Assembly (NCBI RefSeq): GCF_009823805.1
Contig: NZ_WUEK01000013.1
Coordinates: 80,815-144,814, forward strand
From: Nocardioides flavescens
Lineage (GTDB): Bacteria; Actinomycetota; Actinomycetes; Propionibacteriales; Nocardioidaceae
Length of the DNA: 64,000 bases
Reading direction: 5' to 3'
The notes beneath the pieces are model-generated. The model searched no databases and was not told the origin of the DNA. It saw nothing but the letters and a program-made list of their open reading frames with translations. Shown piece by piece: positions 34,531 through 43,156 of the stretch (positions within the stretch are counted from its first letter, which is position 1; each line of letters opens with the position of its first letter). Made by a program: the position numbers and the translations under genes.

Positions 34531-35898
34531 TCAGACCTGCGAGCGCCGGCCCACGTCGTACGCCGACCGCAGCCCGGTCGCCGCCGCGGCGCTGCGGTAG
34601 GCCGCGTGGGCGTCGTCGCGCAGGCCCGCCTCGTCGAAGCGCGCCCCGAGCTCGAACCACAGCTCGGCCGCCCTCCGGTCCGAGCCGACACCCGTGAGCA
34701 GCGCGATGGCGGCGCGGTAGCGGGCCACCGCCTCGTCGCGCTCCCCCAGCTCCCAGGCGGCCTGGCCGGCCAGCACGGCCGCGCTCGCGGCGAGCACGGG
34801 CGCCGTGGAGCGCATCGCCTCCTCGATCGGCAGCGCGGCCGCCCGCGCCCGCTCGGGCTCGCCCGAGAGCAGGTCGGCGCGCGCCGAGGCGAGCGCGTTG
34901 CGAGACTTGTCGACCGGACTGGCACTCGACGCGTCGAGCTCGCGTGCCGCGGCCGCGAGGTTGGCCCGGGCGTCGTCGAGCTCGGGCGGGTCCAGGTCGA
35001 GCTGGATCATGCCCAGCTCGCTGCGCAGCCGGGCGAGGTTGCGGCTGCCCTCCGCGTCGGCCCACAGGTGCAAGGCCCGGCGGGCCAGCGGCGCGGCCGC
35101 CTCCGGCGCCCCGCGCTGCGACTCCACCACGCTGGCGTTCCAGTACGCCGAGGCGAGGGCGATCCGCGAGCCGACCTCCTCGGCCCGCGCGATGATGCGC
35201 CGGCAGAGCCGGGCGGCGTGGGCGAGGTCGCCCAGCAGGATGTGTGCCCCGGCGACCGTGACCGCCAGCTGCAGCGCGTCGTCGGTGCCGTCGAGCCCAC
35301 GGCTGCGCAGGGCATCCAGGCAGGCCTCGCCGACCGTCGCCGCTCTCGTGAAGTCGCCGCTCTCGCGGTAGCACCGGCTCAGCGCGATCGCGTACGCCGC
35401 CGCCCCGGGGCGGTCGCGCCCGAGCTCGAGCAGGTCCTCCAGCGCCTCGATGGCGCCGTCGAGGTCGCCGGCCGCCTCGGCGAGCAGCGCCCGCAGGTGC
35501 GCCGCGCGCTCGACGAGCTCCGCCGGCGCCGCGGCCAGTCGGTCCTCGACGCCGTCCAGGAGCCGGCCCGCCTCTTCCGGCGACCCGCCGCGCAGGGACA
35601 GCTCGGCGTGGTCCAGCGCGACGCGCACGTCGTCCCAGCGGGCGTCCGGGTCGGGGCCGTCGACGAGCCCAACGCTCAGCAGCGACCGCACCTCGACCCC
35701 GAGGCGGGCGGCCAGCACGGTGAGCAGGGCCAGGTCCGGGCGCCGCTGGCCCGACTCGATGCGGGAGACGTAGCCGGTGCTGGCGTCCTCACCGCCGAGC
35801 TGGCTCTGGGTCAGGCCGGCGGCCAGCCGCGCTCGCTTGATCCGAGCGCCGAGCTCGGCCGGGTCGATCCCGGTCAGCAGCCGCTTCGCCTCGTCCAC
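34531..35898 (-). CDS. XRE-family regulator with TPR repeats
   Basis: 455 residues. The N-terminal helix-turn-helix is LGARIKRARLAAGLTQSQLGGEDASTGYVSRIESGQRRPDLALL (about 16-60). The remainder is an all-helical, Ala/Leu/Arg-rich TPR array (about 85-445), for example AELVERAAHLRALLAEAAGDLDGAIEALEDLL. This is the Rgg/PlcR-like layout, often peptide-responsive; in actinobacteria ligands are largely unknown. The GTG start is very close to a GGAGG, so the true start may differ slightly. Confidence 0.88.
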   Translation of the reverse strand: MDEAKRLLTGIDPAELGARIKRARLAAGLTQSQLGGEDASTGYVSRIESGQRRPDLALLTVLAARLGVEVRSLLSVGLVDGPDPDARWDDVRVALDHAELSLRGGSPEEAGRLLDGVEDRLAAAPAELVERAAHLRALLAEAAGDLDGAIEALEDLLELGRDRPGAAAYAIALSRCYRESGDFTRAATVGEACLDALRSRGLDGTDDALQLAVTVAGAHILLGDLAHAARLCRRIIARAEEVGSRIALASAYWNASVVESQRGAPEAAAPLARRALHLWADAEGSRNLARLRSELGMIQLDLDPPELDDARANLAAAARELDASSASPVDKSRNALASARADLLSGEPERARAAALPIEEAMRSTAPVLAASAAVLAGQAAWELGERDEAVARYRAAIALLTGVGSDRRAAELWFELGARFDEAGLRDDAHAAYRSAAAATGLRSAYDVGRRSQV

Positions 35899-35930
35899 GC
35901 CTCCATTGTCGACATCGGGGAGCGGGCGCG

Positions 35931-36311
35931 TCAGCCCAGCCGCCGCAACCGCCGCAGCTCACGCGCGAGGTAGGTCCGCGCGCGCCGCTGCCCGCCGCGC
36001 TCGCCGATCGCCCGCTCGAGGTCGCCGAGCACCCGGCCGAGCCGGGTCCGGTCGGGCTCCCAGCCGCGGCGACCGCACTCCTCGAGCCACGCGACCGGCG
36101 CCTGGTGGCCGCGCTCGCCGTTGCACCGACCGCAGGCGAGCACCTCGTTCTCCAGCCACGACGGCCCGCCCTTGACCCGGGGCACGACGTGCTCGGTCGT
36201 CGGTCGCACGAGCCGGCCGAAGGCCCGCCCGCACCACACGCAGGTGTCGCCGTCGCGCTCGACGATGAGAGCCCGCCGTCGGGCCCGGTCCGGAGCGGGC
36301 GAGGAGACCAT
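35931..36311 (-). CDS. HNH endonuclease
   Basis: 126 residues with a complete HNH motif: CVWCGRAF, then TTEHVVPRVKGGPSWLENEV (His, Asn) and LACGRCNGERGH. The two CxxC pairs bind a structural zinc. It is a free-standing single-domain nuclease with a basic C-terminal helix. It is divergent from the LacI regulator. The role is unknown; similar genes are chromosomal in many actinobacteria. Confidence 0.88.
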   Translation of the reverse strand: MVSSPAPDRARRRALIVERDGDTCVWCGRAFGRLVRPTTEHVVPRVKGGPSWLENEVLACGRCNGERGHQAPVAWLEECGRRGWEPDRTRLGRVLGDLERAIGERGGQRRARTYLARELRRLRRLG

Positions 36312-36367
36312 CTGCCCTCGACGGTAGCCACCCGAGCCACACACCCGCGGACCGTCGTACGAGTAGA

Positions 36368-37411
36368 TTGCCGCGGGTGAAGGCGAGGGGCGGGCAGGGC
36401 GACGCCACGATCTACGACGTGGCCCGCGAGGCCGGGGTCAGCATCTCGTCGGTCTCCAATGTCATGAACAAGCCCGAGCGGGTCGGCGAGCGCACCCGCC
36501 GCCGGGTCCTCGAGGCGGCCGACCGGCTGGGCTACGTGCCCAAGGCGGACGCCGCCAGCCTCGCCCGCAAGCACGTCGGCCGGATCGGCGTCGTGGCGCC
36601 GTTCACCTCCTACGCCAGCTTCATGCGCCGCCTCAGCGGCGTGCTGACCGAGACCTCCGGCCGCGGCGTCGACGTCTCGGTCTTCGACATGGAGTCGGCC
36701 GCGACCGCCACCTCGCCGGTGGTGGAGTCGATCCCGATCCGCGGCTACATCGACGGCCTCATCGTGATGGGCGAGCCGCTCGAGCCGGCCGTCGAGCAGC
36801 GACTCGCCTCGCGCGGCATGCCCGTCGTCATCGTCGACGCCGACAGCGACGTCTTCCAGGTCGTGCGCATCGACGACTACAACGCCGGCCGGATGGCCGC
36901 CCGGCACCTCATCGACCTCGGCCACCGCCGACTGGGCTACGTCCTCGAGGGCCAGGTCGCGGACTACGAGTCGCAGGCGCTGCGTCGCCTCGGCGGGTTC
37001 CGCGCCGAGGTGTCGCAGCACCCGGACCTCGAGCTCGTGGTCACCCAGAGCTCCGGATCGCTCGCGGCGGCGCGCGAGGCCGGTCGTCGGCTGCTCACCG
37101 AGCACCCCCACCTCACCTCGGTCATGGCGCACTTCGACGACCTGGCCCTCGGTGTCATCCGCGCGGCCCACGACCTCGGGATCGACGTGCCGAGCCAGCT
37201 GTCGGTGCTCGGGTTCGACGACGGTCCCCTCGCCGAGGCGGCGGACCTGTCCACGGTGCGCCAGCCGTTCGAGGAGTCGGGAGCCCTGGCGGCCCGGCTC
37301 CTGCTCGACGCCATCGAGCGCCCCTCGGAGCGGCGCTCGACCGTGCTCGAGTGCCAGGTGGTGAGCCGTGCGACCACGACCGTGGCCGCGCCCGTGCTGC
37401 ACCGTTCCTGA
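36368..37411 (+). CDS. LacI family transcriptional regulator
   Basis: 347 residues (TTG 36368, or GTG 36377). The helix-turn-helix is ATIYDVAREAGVSISSVSNVMNKPERVGERTRRRVLEAADRLGY, with a shortened hinge. The periplasmic-binding-like core contains GYIDGLIVMGEPLE, VRIDDYNAGRMAARHLIDLGHRRLGYV and VLGFDDGPLAEAADLSTVRQPFEE. It lies just upstream of a sugar ABC operon with LacI-type operators between them. It probably represses that operon and releases on binding a xylo-oligosaccharide or similar sugar (inference). Confidence 0.93.
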   Translation: MPRVKARGGQGDATIYDVAREAGVSISSVSNVMNKPERVGERTRRRVLEAADRLGYVPKADAASLARKHVGRIGVVAPFTSYASFMRRLSGVLTETSGRGVDVSVFDMESAATATSPVVESIPIRGYIDGLIVMGEPLEPAVEQRLASRGMPVVIVDADSDVFQVVRIDDYNAGRMAARHLIDLGHRRLGYVLEGQVADYESQALRRLGGFRAEVSQHPDLELVVTQSSGSLAAAREAGRRLLTEHPHLTSVMAHFDDLALGVIRAAHDLGIDVPSQLSVLGFDDGPLAEAADLSTVRQPFEESGALAARLLLDAIERPSERRSTVLECQVVSRATTTVAAPVLHRS

Positions 37412-37466
37412 CGACGCTGCGCCGGTCCTCGACCGTGCGGCACCCGACGTGCGAGTCACTCTTGTA

Positions 37467-37488
37467 AAGTGCTTCACAAAAAGCGCTT
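37467..37488. promoter_or_regulatory. Two tandem LacI-type operators
   Basis: AAGTGCTT (37467-37474) and AAGCGCTT (37481-37488) are 14 bp apart, start to start. AAGCGCTT is the palindromic core of many sugar LacI operators. The second overlaps the candidate -35 of the ABC operon (TTGACT), so binding would block RNA polymerase. Confidence 0.75.
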
Positions 37489-37516
37489 GACTCTTGTGAC
37501 GGCCGTTACGTACGGT
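37487..37516 (+). promoter_or_regulatory. Promoter candidate for the sugar ABC operon
   Basis: TTGACT (37487-37492), an 18-bp spacer and TACGGT (37511-37516) precede the substrate-binding protein start by about 50 bp. The -35 overlaps the AAGCGCTT operator. Confidence 0.45.
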
Positions 37517-37567
37517 CGGCCACACCACTCGCCGGAAGGCCGCTCGGCCCCGACCAAGGAGTCCTGT

Positions 37568-38920
37568 GTGACGTCCAGAACCATCACCGTCCCCCGCAGC
37601 CTGGCGGCGATCGCGGTCACCACCTCGCTGGCACTCACCGCGTGCAGCGCCCCCGGGTCGGACCCCGCCGCCGAGTCGAACGCCTCGAGCTCCGCCGACG
37701 TGAGCACGGAGCTGACGGACGAGGACGTGACCCTCGACCTCTACCTCGAGACGGGTTTCCCGATCGTCGAGGAGCTGTCGAAGGAGTTCACCAAGCAGCA
37801 CCCGAACATCACCTTCGACATCCGCAGCGACCAGTTCGCCACGCTGACCGAGAACGCTCCCCGCGTGATGGCCGGCGACAACGCCCCCGACCTCATCCGG
37901 CTGCCCACCATCTCCGACTCGGCCGCGGACGGCCTGCTCCTCGACCTCGACCCCTACGCCGAGGCCTTCGGCTGGGACTCCTTCCCGGCCTCGCAGCTCG
38001 AGCAGATGCGCGTCGACGACGACGGCACCCGCGGCTCCGGCGCCCTCTACGCCCTCGGTGTCGGCTACTCCGTGACCGGCGTCTACTACAACAAGGCGAT
38101 CGCCGAGCAGGTCGGCATCGACGGCCCGCCCGCGACCGTCGAGGAGCTCGAGGCCGACATGGCCACCGCCAAGGCCGCCGGCCAGCTGCCCATCCAGCAG
38201 TTCAACGACATCGGCGGCGCGGCGTTCCCGTTCCAGGCGCTGCTCAACCAGTACGCCGACCCGTCGGAGGTCTCGGACTGGATCTTCCAGAAGGACGGCG
38301 CCACCATCGACACCCCGGCCGCCGTCGAGGCCGCGACCGACCTCGCCGACTGGGCCGACAAGGGCTACTTCGCCGACGACGTCAACAGCGTCGACTACAC
38401 GACCATGGTCGGCCGCTTCTCCAAGGGCGACGGCCTCTTCATGTTCGACGGTGACTGGGAGTCGGCCAACCTCGACAAGACCATGGGCGAGGACGTCGGC
38501 TTCTTCCTCATGCCGCCCGCGGAGGCCGGCGGCACCCCGGTCGCGATGGGCGCCCCCAACACCTACGTCGTGCCGGCCAAGTCCGAGCACCCCGACGAGA
38601 TCGCCTACTTCCTGAACTGGATCCACACCGACGAGACGGCGCGCCAGATCGTCGTCGAGGACAGCGGCGCCGCCCCCGGCGGCCCGTCCTCGCTCCCGGT
38701 CCCCGAGGTCCCCGCGGGTTCGCTCACCGAGCAGACGCTGAACGCCGCGGCGACCATCGGCGAGTCCGGCGTCCTCGTCGACTTCGTCGCCAACGCCACC
38801 TCGGGCGTCTACGCCAACGGCATCCGCCCCGAGCTGCAGTCGCTCCTCGACGGGCGCATCTCGCCCGAGGAGGCCGTCGCCGGGATCCAGAGCCAGTACG
38901 AGAGCGACCTCTCGTCGTGA
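37568..38920 (+). CDS. Sugar ABC transporter substrate-binding lipoprotein
   Basis: 450 residues. The GTG start has AAGGAG about 8 bp before it. A lipoprotein signal (SLALTACS) places the lipidated Cys near residue 25. The fold is cluster-D/B sugar-binding: VTLDLYLETGFPIVEELSKEFTKQHPNI, then SVTGVYYNKAIAEQVGI and MFDGDWESANL. It binds an oligosaccharide outside the membrane and delivers it to the two permeases that follow. The permease start overlaps this stop (GTGA). Confidence 0.92.
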   Translation: MTSRTITVPRSLAAIAVTTSLALTACSAPGSDPAAESNASSSADVSTELTDEDVTLDLYLETGFPIVEELSKEFTKQHPNITFDIRSDQFATLTENAPRVMAGDNAPDLIRLPTISDSAADGLLLDLDPYAEAFGWDSFPASQLEQMRVDDDGTRGSGALYALGVGYSVTGVYYNKAIAEQVGIDGPPATVEELEADMATAKAAGQLPIQQFNDIGGAAFPFQALLNQYADPSEVSDWIFQKDGATIDTPAAVEAATDLADWADKGYFADDVNSVDYTTMVGRFSKGDGLFMFDGDWESANLDKTMGEDVGFFLMPPAEAGGTPVAMGAPNTYVVPAKSEHPDEIAYFLNWIHTDETARQIVVEDSGAAPGGPSSLPVPEVPAGSLTEQTLNAAATIGESGVLVDFVANATSGVYANGIRPELQSLLDGRISPEEAVAGIQSQYESDLSS

Positions 38921-39876
38921 CCCAGGCCGTCGACCCCGCGGTCCGCTCCTCCGAGGAGCGGGCCGCGGTCGACGCGCGCCCCCGCCGCACCGCGCGCCGA
39001 CGCTCGAGCAGCGGGCGGTCCTGGTGGCACCTCGTCTACGTCGCGCCCGCGCTGGCGACGTACGCCTTCTTCGTGATCCGCCCGCTCGTCACCTCGGTCC
39101 AGTACTCCTTCTACGACTGGAACGGCATCGGGCCGGCGACGTGGGTCGGGCTCGACAACTACCGGCGGATCCTCACCGACTCCGGCCAGCTCAGCATCGT
39201 GGCGCACGCGTTCGAGCTGATGCTGTTCTTCACCGTGGTGCCGGTGGCGCTCGGCCTGGTCGCCGCGGCGCTCATGCACGGCCTACCGCGCGGGTCGTTC
39301 TCGACCGTGGCGCGCACGGTGCTGTTCATCCCCCAGGTCATCCCGCTCGTCGCCGCCGGCATCGTGTGGGACTGGGTCTACTCCAGTGACGGCATCGCCA
39401 ACCAGCTGCTCTCCGCGATCGGCCTCGGTGGCATCACCCGCCCCTGGCTCGCCGACTTCAGCACCGCGCTGCCCGCCGTCGGGCTCATCGGCTCCTGGGT
39501 GATGCTCGGGCTCTGCACCCTGCTGCTGCTGACCGGCATCACCCGCATCGACCCCTCGCTCTACGAGGCGGCCCGCATCGACGGGGCCAGCCGGCTCGGG
39601 GAGTTCCGCCACGTCACCCTGCCGGGCCTGCGCCGCGAGATCGGGGTCTGCCTGACGGTCACCATGATCGCGGCGCTGGCCAGCTTCGACATCATCTACA
39701 TCTCCACCCAGGGCGGCCCCGGCCGCTCCACGATGGTGCCCGGCGTGGAGATCTACCGGCTCGCCTTCACCCAGCGCGAGATCGGCCAGGCCTCCGCCAT
39801 GGCCGTCATCTTGATGGTCGTGGTGCTGGCGACCGTCGTACCCATCCAGCGCTACACCCAGAGGAGCGACGCATGA
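38917..39876 (+). CDS. Sugar ABC transporter permease (MalF type)
   Basis: 319 residues with a basic N-terminal tail and six membrane helices. The EAA loop is YEAARIDGASRLGEFRHVTLPGLRRE, which docks the ATPase. It forms a heterodimer with the next gene. No ATPase gene is in the operon, so a shared MsmK/MsiK-type ATPase must be encoded elsewhere (inference from the carbohydrate uptake family CUT1). Confidence 0.93.
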   Translation: MTQAVDPAVRSSEERAAVDARPRRTARRRSSSGRSWWHLVYVAPALATYAFFVIRPLVTSVQYSFYDWNGIGPATWVGLDNYRRILTDSGQLSIVAHAFELMLFFTVVPVALGLVAAALMHGLPRGSFSTVARTVLFIPQVIPLVAAGIVWDWVYSSDGIANQLLSAIGLGGITRPWLADFSTALPAVGLIGSWVMLGLCTLLLLTGITRIDPSLYEAARIDGASRLGEFRHVTLPGLRREIGVCLTVTMIAALASFDIIYISTQGGPGRSTMVPGVEIYRLAFTQREIGQASAMAVILMVVVLATVVPIQRYTQRSDA

Positions 39877-40697
39877 CCTCCGCCCTCCGCGGCCAGCTCG
39901 CCGGACGAGCGCTGCTCGTCGTGTTCATGGTGCTGACGCTCGTCCCGTTCGTCACGCTGTTCTCGACCGCGCTGCAGCCGGCCGGCAGCATCCCGACCGG
40001 CGTGAGCTGGCCCTCCGACCCGCAGTGGGGCAACTTCGCCGAGGCCTGGGACCTCGCCAACCTCTCGACGCTGACGAGGAGCAGCCTGCTGATCGTGCTC
40101 GGCGTCGTGCCCGCCTCGCTCCTGCTCGCCGCCCTGGCCGGCTACGGCCTGGCCACGCTGCGGGTGCCGTTCGCCAACGCGATCTTCCTGCTCTTCGTGC
40201 TGGGGCTGACGATCCCGTTCGAGTCGCTCATCACGCCGCTCTACTACCAGGTGCAGGCCCTGGGCCTGCTCAACACCCGGTGGGCGCTGATCCTCCCGCT
40301 GATCGCGCTCTACATGCCGTTCGGCGTGTTCTGGATGCGGGCGCACTTCCTGACCGTGCCCGCCGAGCTCACCGAGGCCGCGACCATCGACGGAGCCGGT
40401 CCCTGGCGCGCGTTCCGCCACGTCCACCTGCCGCTGGCGGTGCCCGCGCTGTCGTCGCTCGCGATCCTGCTGTTCCTGTGGACCTGGAACCAGTTCGTGC
40501 TGGCGATCGTGATGGTCGACGACCCCACCAAGCGCACGATGGCGGGCGCGCTCGGCGCCTTCCAGGGCCAGTACGGCACCGACATCGTGCTGCTCTCGGC
40601 CGGCGCGCTGCTGATCATGGCGCCGACGATCCTCGTGTTCGTGGTCTTCCAGCGCCAGTTCTCCCGGGCCCTGCTCCAGGGCGCGGTCAAGGGCTGA
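39873..40697 (+). CDS. Sugar ABC transporter permease (MalG type)
   Basis: 274 residues with six membrane helices and the EAA loop TEAATIDGAGPWRAFRHVHLPLAVPAL. It overlaps the preceding permease by ATGA. The LTIPFESLITPLYYQVQALGLLNTRWAL region is typical of CUT1 MalG proteins. It completes the transmembrane channel for the imported sugar. Confidence 0.93.
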   Translation: MTSALRGQLAGRALLVVFMVLTLVPFVTLFSTALQPAGSIPTGVSWPSDPQWGNFAEAWDLANLSTLTRSSLLIVLGVVPASLLLAALAGYGLATLRVPFANAIFLLFVLGLTIPFESLITPLYYQVQALGLLNTRWALILPLIALYMPFGVFWMRAHFLTVPAELTEAATIDGAGPWRAFRHVHLPLAVPALSSLAILLFLWTWNQFVLAIVMVDDPTKRTMAGALGAFQGQYGTDIVLLSAGALLIMAPTILVFVVFQRQFSRALLQGAVKG

Positions 40698-40759
40698 CGC
40701 AGCCCGTTCGCCCCTCGCCGCCACTCTCGCCCCCTCTCGCCCCTCTGCAAGGAACCCTC

Positions 40760-41731
40760 ATGCCTCAGTACGACCTGCCCGAGAGCGAGCTCGCCACCTA
40801 CCGCACCACGGCGCAGGCTCCCGACGACCTCGACGCCTTCTGGGCCGACACCCTGGCCGAGGCGCGCGCGCTCGCGACCCCTCCGACGGTCGAGCAGGTC
40901 AAGACCCCGCTCGTCGGCGTCGAGGTCCACGACGTGTCCTTCAGCGGGTTCGGCGGCGAGCGGATCCGCGCGTGGTACCGCCGGCCCGTGGGCGCCGGCG
41001 CCGAGGTCCCGACCGTCGTGCGCTACCAGGGCTACACCGGCGGTCGCGGTCTCCCCCACCAGATCGGCTTCCTCCCGACCGCCGGCTACGCGACCCTCGA
41101 GGTCGACAGCCGCGGCCAGGGCTCCGGCGGCGGCAACGTCGGCGACACCCCCGACGCGCACGGCCACGGACCGTCGTACCTCGGCGGCTTCATGACCCGC
41201 GGGGTGCTGCGCAAGGAGGACTACTACTACCGCCGGCTCTACACCGACGCCGTGCTGGCCGTCGACGCGGTCAAGCAGCTCCCGGGCGTGGACGCCGAGC
41301 GGATCGCCGTGCACGGCATCAGCCAGGGCGGCGGCCTCGCGCTGGCGGTCGCCGCGCTGCGCGACGACCTCAGCGCCGTGATGGCCGACGTGCCGTTCCT
41401 GTGCGACTTCCCCCGCGGCATGGTCCTCGCGACCGACGGGCCCTACCTCGAGCTCGCGGGCTACCTCTCCAGCCACCGCGACGAGGTCGGCCAGGTCCTC
41501 GAGACCCTCGCCTACGTCGACAACGCCGTGCTGGCGACCCGGGCCACCGCGCCGCTGCTGCTGTCGGTGGCGCTGATGGACACCGTGTGCCCGCCCTCGA
41601 CCGTCCACGCCGCGTTCAACGCCTACGGCGGGCCCAAGCAGCTGCGCAGCTACCCCTTCAACAACCACGAGGGCGGTCAGTTCCACCAGGAGGCGCTGCA
41701 GCTGGAGTGGCTCCCCGATCACCTGCGCTGA
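40760..41731 (+). CDS. Acetyl xylan esterase / cephalosporin-C deacetylase family (CE7)
   Basis: 323 residues; AAGGAACC precedes the ATG. CE7 motifs: RGQGSGGG, GISQGGGLAL nucleophile elbow (Ser in GISQG) and the catalytic His in NNHEGGQF. No signal peptide is seen, so it acts in the cytoplasm on short, imported acetylated oligosaccharides, which is the usual CE7 role. Its place after the importer and the presence of a GH10 xylanase in the window point to acetylated xylo-oligosaccharide use. Confidence 0.92.
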   Translation: MPQYDLPESELATYRTTAQAPDDLDAFWADTLAEARALATPPTVEQVKTPLVGVEVHDVSFSGFGGERIRAWYRRPVGAGAEVPTVVRYQGYTGGRGLPHQIGFLPTAGYATLEVDSRGQGSGGGNVGDTPDAHGHGPSYLGGFMTRGVLRKEDYYYRRLYTDAVLAVDAVKQLPGVDAERIAVHGISQGGGLALAVAALRDDLSAVMADVPFLCDFPRGMVLATDGPYLELAGYLSSHRDEVGQVLETLAYVDNAVLATRATAPLLLSVALMDTVCPPSTVHAAFNAYGGPKQLRSYPFNNHEGGQFHQEALQLEWLPDHLR

Positions 41732-41755
41732 GCCTGTCCTGGGTACCTGGACGCG

Positions 41756-43156
41756 GTGCGACCCCAGGGCCCTGACCCCGCTGACCTCGACCGACCACTG
41801 ATGGTCCTGCTCCACGGACTGGGGTGCAGCGCTCGGACCTGGCGCCACCTGGTCCACGAGCTGGACGACGAGCTGGACTGCGTCGCGCTCGACCTCCCCG
41901 GTCACGGGGAGGAGTCGGGGTCGGACGCGCTGACCGTGGCCCAGATGGTCGAGACCGTCCTCGAGCAGGTGGCGGAGCTGCTGCGCGTACGTCGCCCGCG
42001 CGCCTGGGTGCTCGCCGGTCACAGCATGGGCGGCAAGGTCGCCACGCTCGTCGCTGCCGCCGCCGAGGCCGGTCGGCCGGGCCTCACGCCGCCGGCCGCC
42101 CTCGTGCTGGTCGCGAGCTCCCCGCTCGGCGTCGAGCCGATGGAGGAGTCGAAGCGCGCGCAGATGATCGGCTGGCGCGCGGACGGCGAGCTGTCGGAGC
42201 AGGACGCCGCGGAGTTCGTCGACGCCAACACCGCCGACGCGCTGCCTGCCGACGACCGGGCCGAGGCCGTGGCCGACGTACGCCGGGTCAGCCGCACCGC
42301 GTGGCTCGCCTGGCTCGAGCGGGGCAGCCTCGAAGACTGGAGCGGCACCGGGCCCGTGCGCACCTCGACCCTCGTGGTCGCCGGCGGGGCCGACGGCGAC
42401 CTCGGCGCCGATGCGCAGCGCCGGCTCGTGCTGCCCGCGGTGGCCGCCACCGAGGTCGTGGAGGTGCCCGGCGCCGCGCACCTCGGGATGCTCGAGCAGC
42501 CGGCTGCCCTGGCCGAGCTGGTCCGCGACCACCTGCACTGGACGCTCCCGCCCCCCGACCTGCCGCCGGGGCTGGCGGCGCTCCTGGCCTCCGACCGGGT
42601 CAGCGCGCGCACCCGCCGGGTGCTGCTGCGCCGCCTGGCGCCGCCGCGCCCGCACGAGCAGGTCCTCTCCGACGCCCAGCGGGCGACGCTGGTCGCCGTG
42701 GTGGCCCGGGTGCTCCCCCAGCGTGCGACCGACGTCGACCTGGCGGATCGGATCGAGGCCGACCTCGCCGCCGGCGTCGGCGACGGGTGGCGCTTCGCCG
42801 ACCTGCCCGACGACGTGGCGGCCTGGCGCGCCGGGCTCGACACGCTGGCCGGGCGGCCGGGCGGGTTCGCCGAGCTCGACGACGACGCGCAGGACGCCGT
42901 GCTCGCGGACGTCGTGGCCGGGCAGGTCGGCTCGGCCAACGCCGGTCACCTGAGCACCGAGCAGATGACGCTGTGGTTCGAGGACGTCCGCGCCGCGGTC
43001 GTCCGCACCTGGGTCTCCCACCCGGCGGCGATGGCCCGCATCGGCTACGACGGCTTCGCCAACGGCGGGGACGGCGCGCGCAAGCAGGGCTACCTGCGCG
43101 TGGGGGCCGGGGAGCGCGAGCCGTGGCAGACCCTCCCGCTGGAGGTCCTCGCATGA
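41756..43156 (+). CDS. Alpha/beta hydrolase fused to gluconate 2-dehydrogenase subunit 3-like domain
   Basis: 466 residues, GTG start 24 bp after the esterase. Residues about 1-265 are an alpha/beta hydrolase: VLLHGLGCSARTW, LPGHGEE, AGHSMGGKVA (nucleophile Ser about 90) and PGAAHLGML. Residues about 275-466 resemble the small subunit of FAD-dependent gluconate/glucose dehydrogenases: LSDAQRATLVAVVARVLP, then WFEDVRAAVVRTWVSHPAAMARIGYDGF. Normally that subunit is a separate Tat-exported protein; no twin-arginine signal is present here. It overlaps the GMC oxidoreductase by 4 bp. The order of domains and the absence of export are unusual. Confidence 0.82.
   Translation: MRPQGPDPADLDRPLMVLLHGLGCSARTWRHLVHELDDELDCVALDLPGHGEESGSDALTVAQMVETVLEQVAELLRVRRPRAWVLAGHSMGGKVATLVAAAAEAGRPGLTPPAALVLVASSPLGVEPMEESKRAQMIGWRADGELSEQDAAEFVDANTADALPADDRAEAVADVRRVSRTAWLAWLERGSLEDWSGTGPVRTSTLVVAGGADGDLGADAQRRLVLPAVAATEVVEVPGAAHLGMLEQPAALAELVRDHLHWTLPPPDLPPGLAALLASDRVSARTRRVLLRRLAPPRPHEQVLSDAQRATLVAVVARVLPQRATDVDLADRIEADLAAGVGDGWRFADLPDDVAAWRAGLDTLAGRPGGFAELDDDAQDAVLADVVAGQVGSANAGHLSTEQMTLWFEDVRAAVVRTWVSHPAAMARIGYDGFANGGDGARKQGYLRVGAGEREPWQTLPLEVLA

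Noticed and set aside
35789..38626. 945-codon minus-strand open frame
   Set aside because: Antisense to the LacI and substrate-binding genes, with repetitive Val/Asp/Arg content and no recognised domain.
40310..43021. 903-codon minus-strand open frame
   Set aside because: Antisense to permease, esterase and hydrolase-fusion genes with diagnostic motifs on the plus strand.
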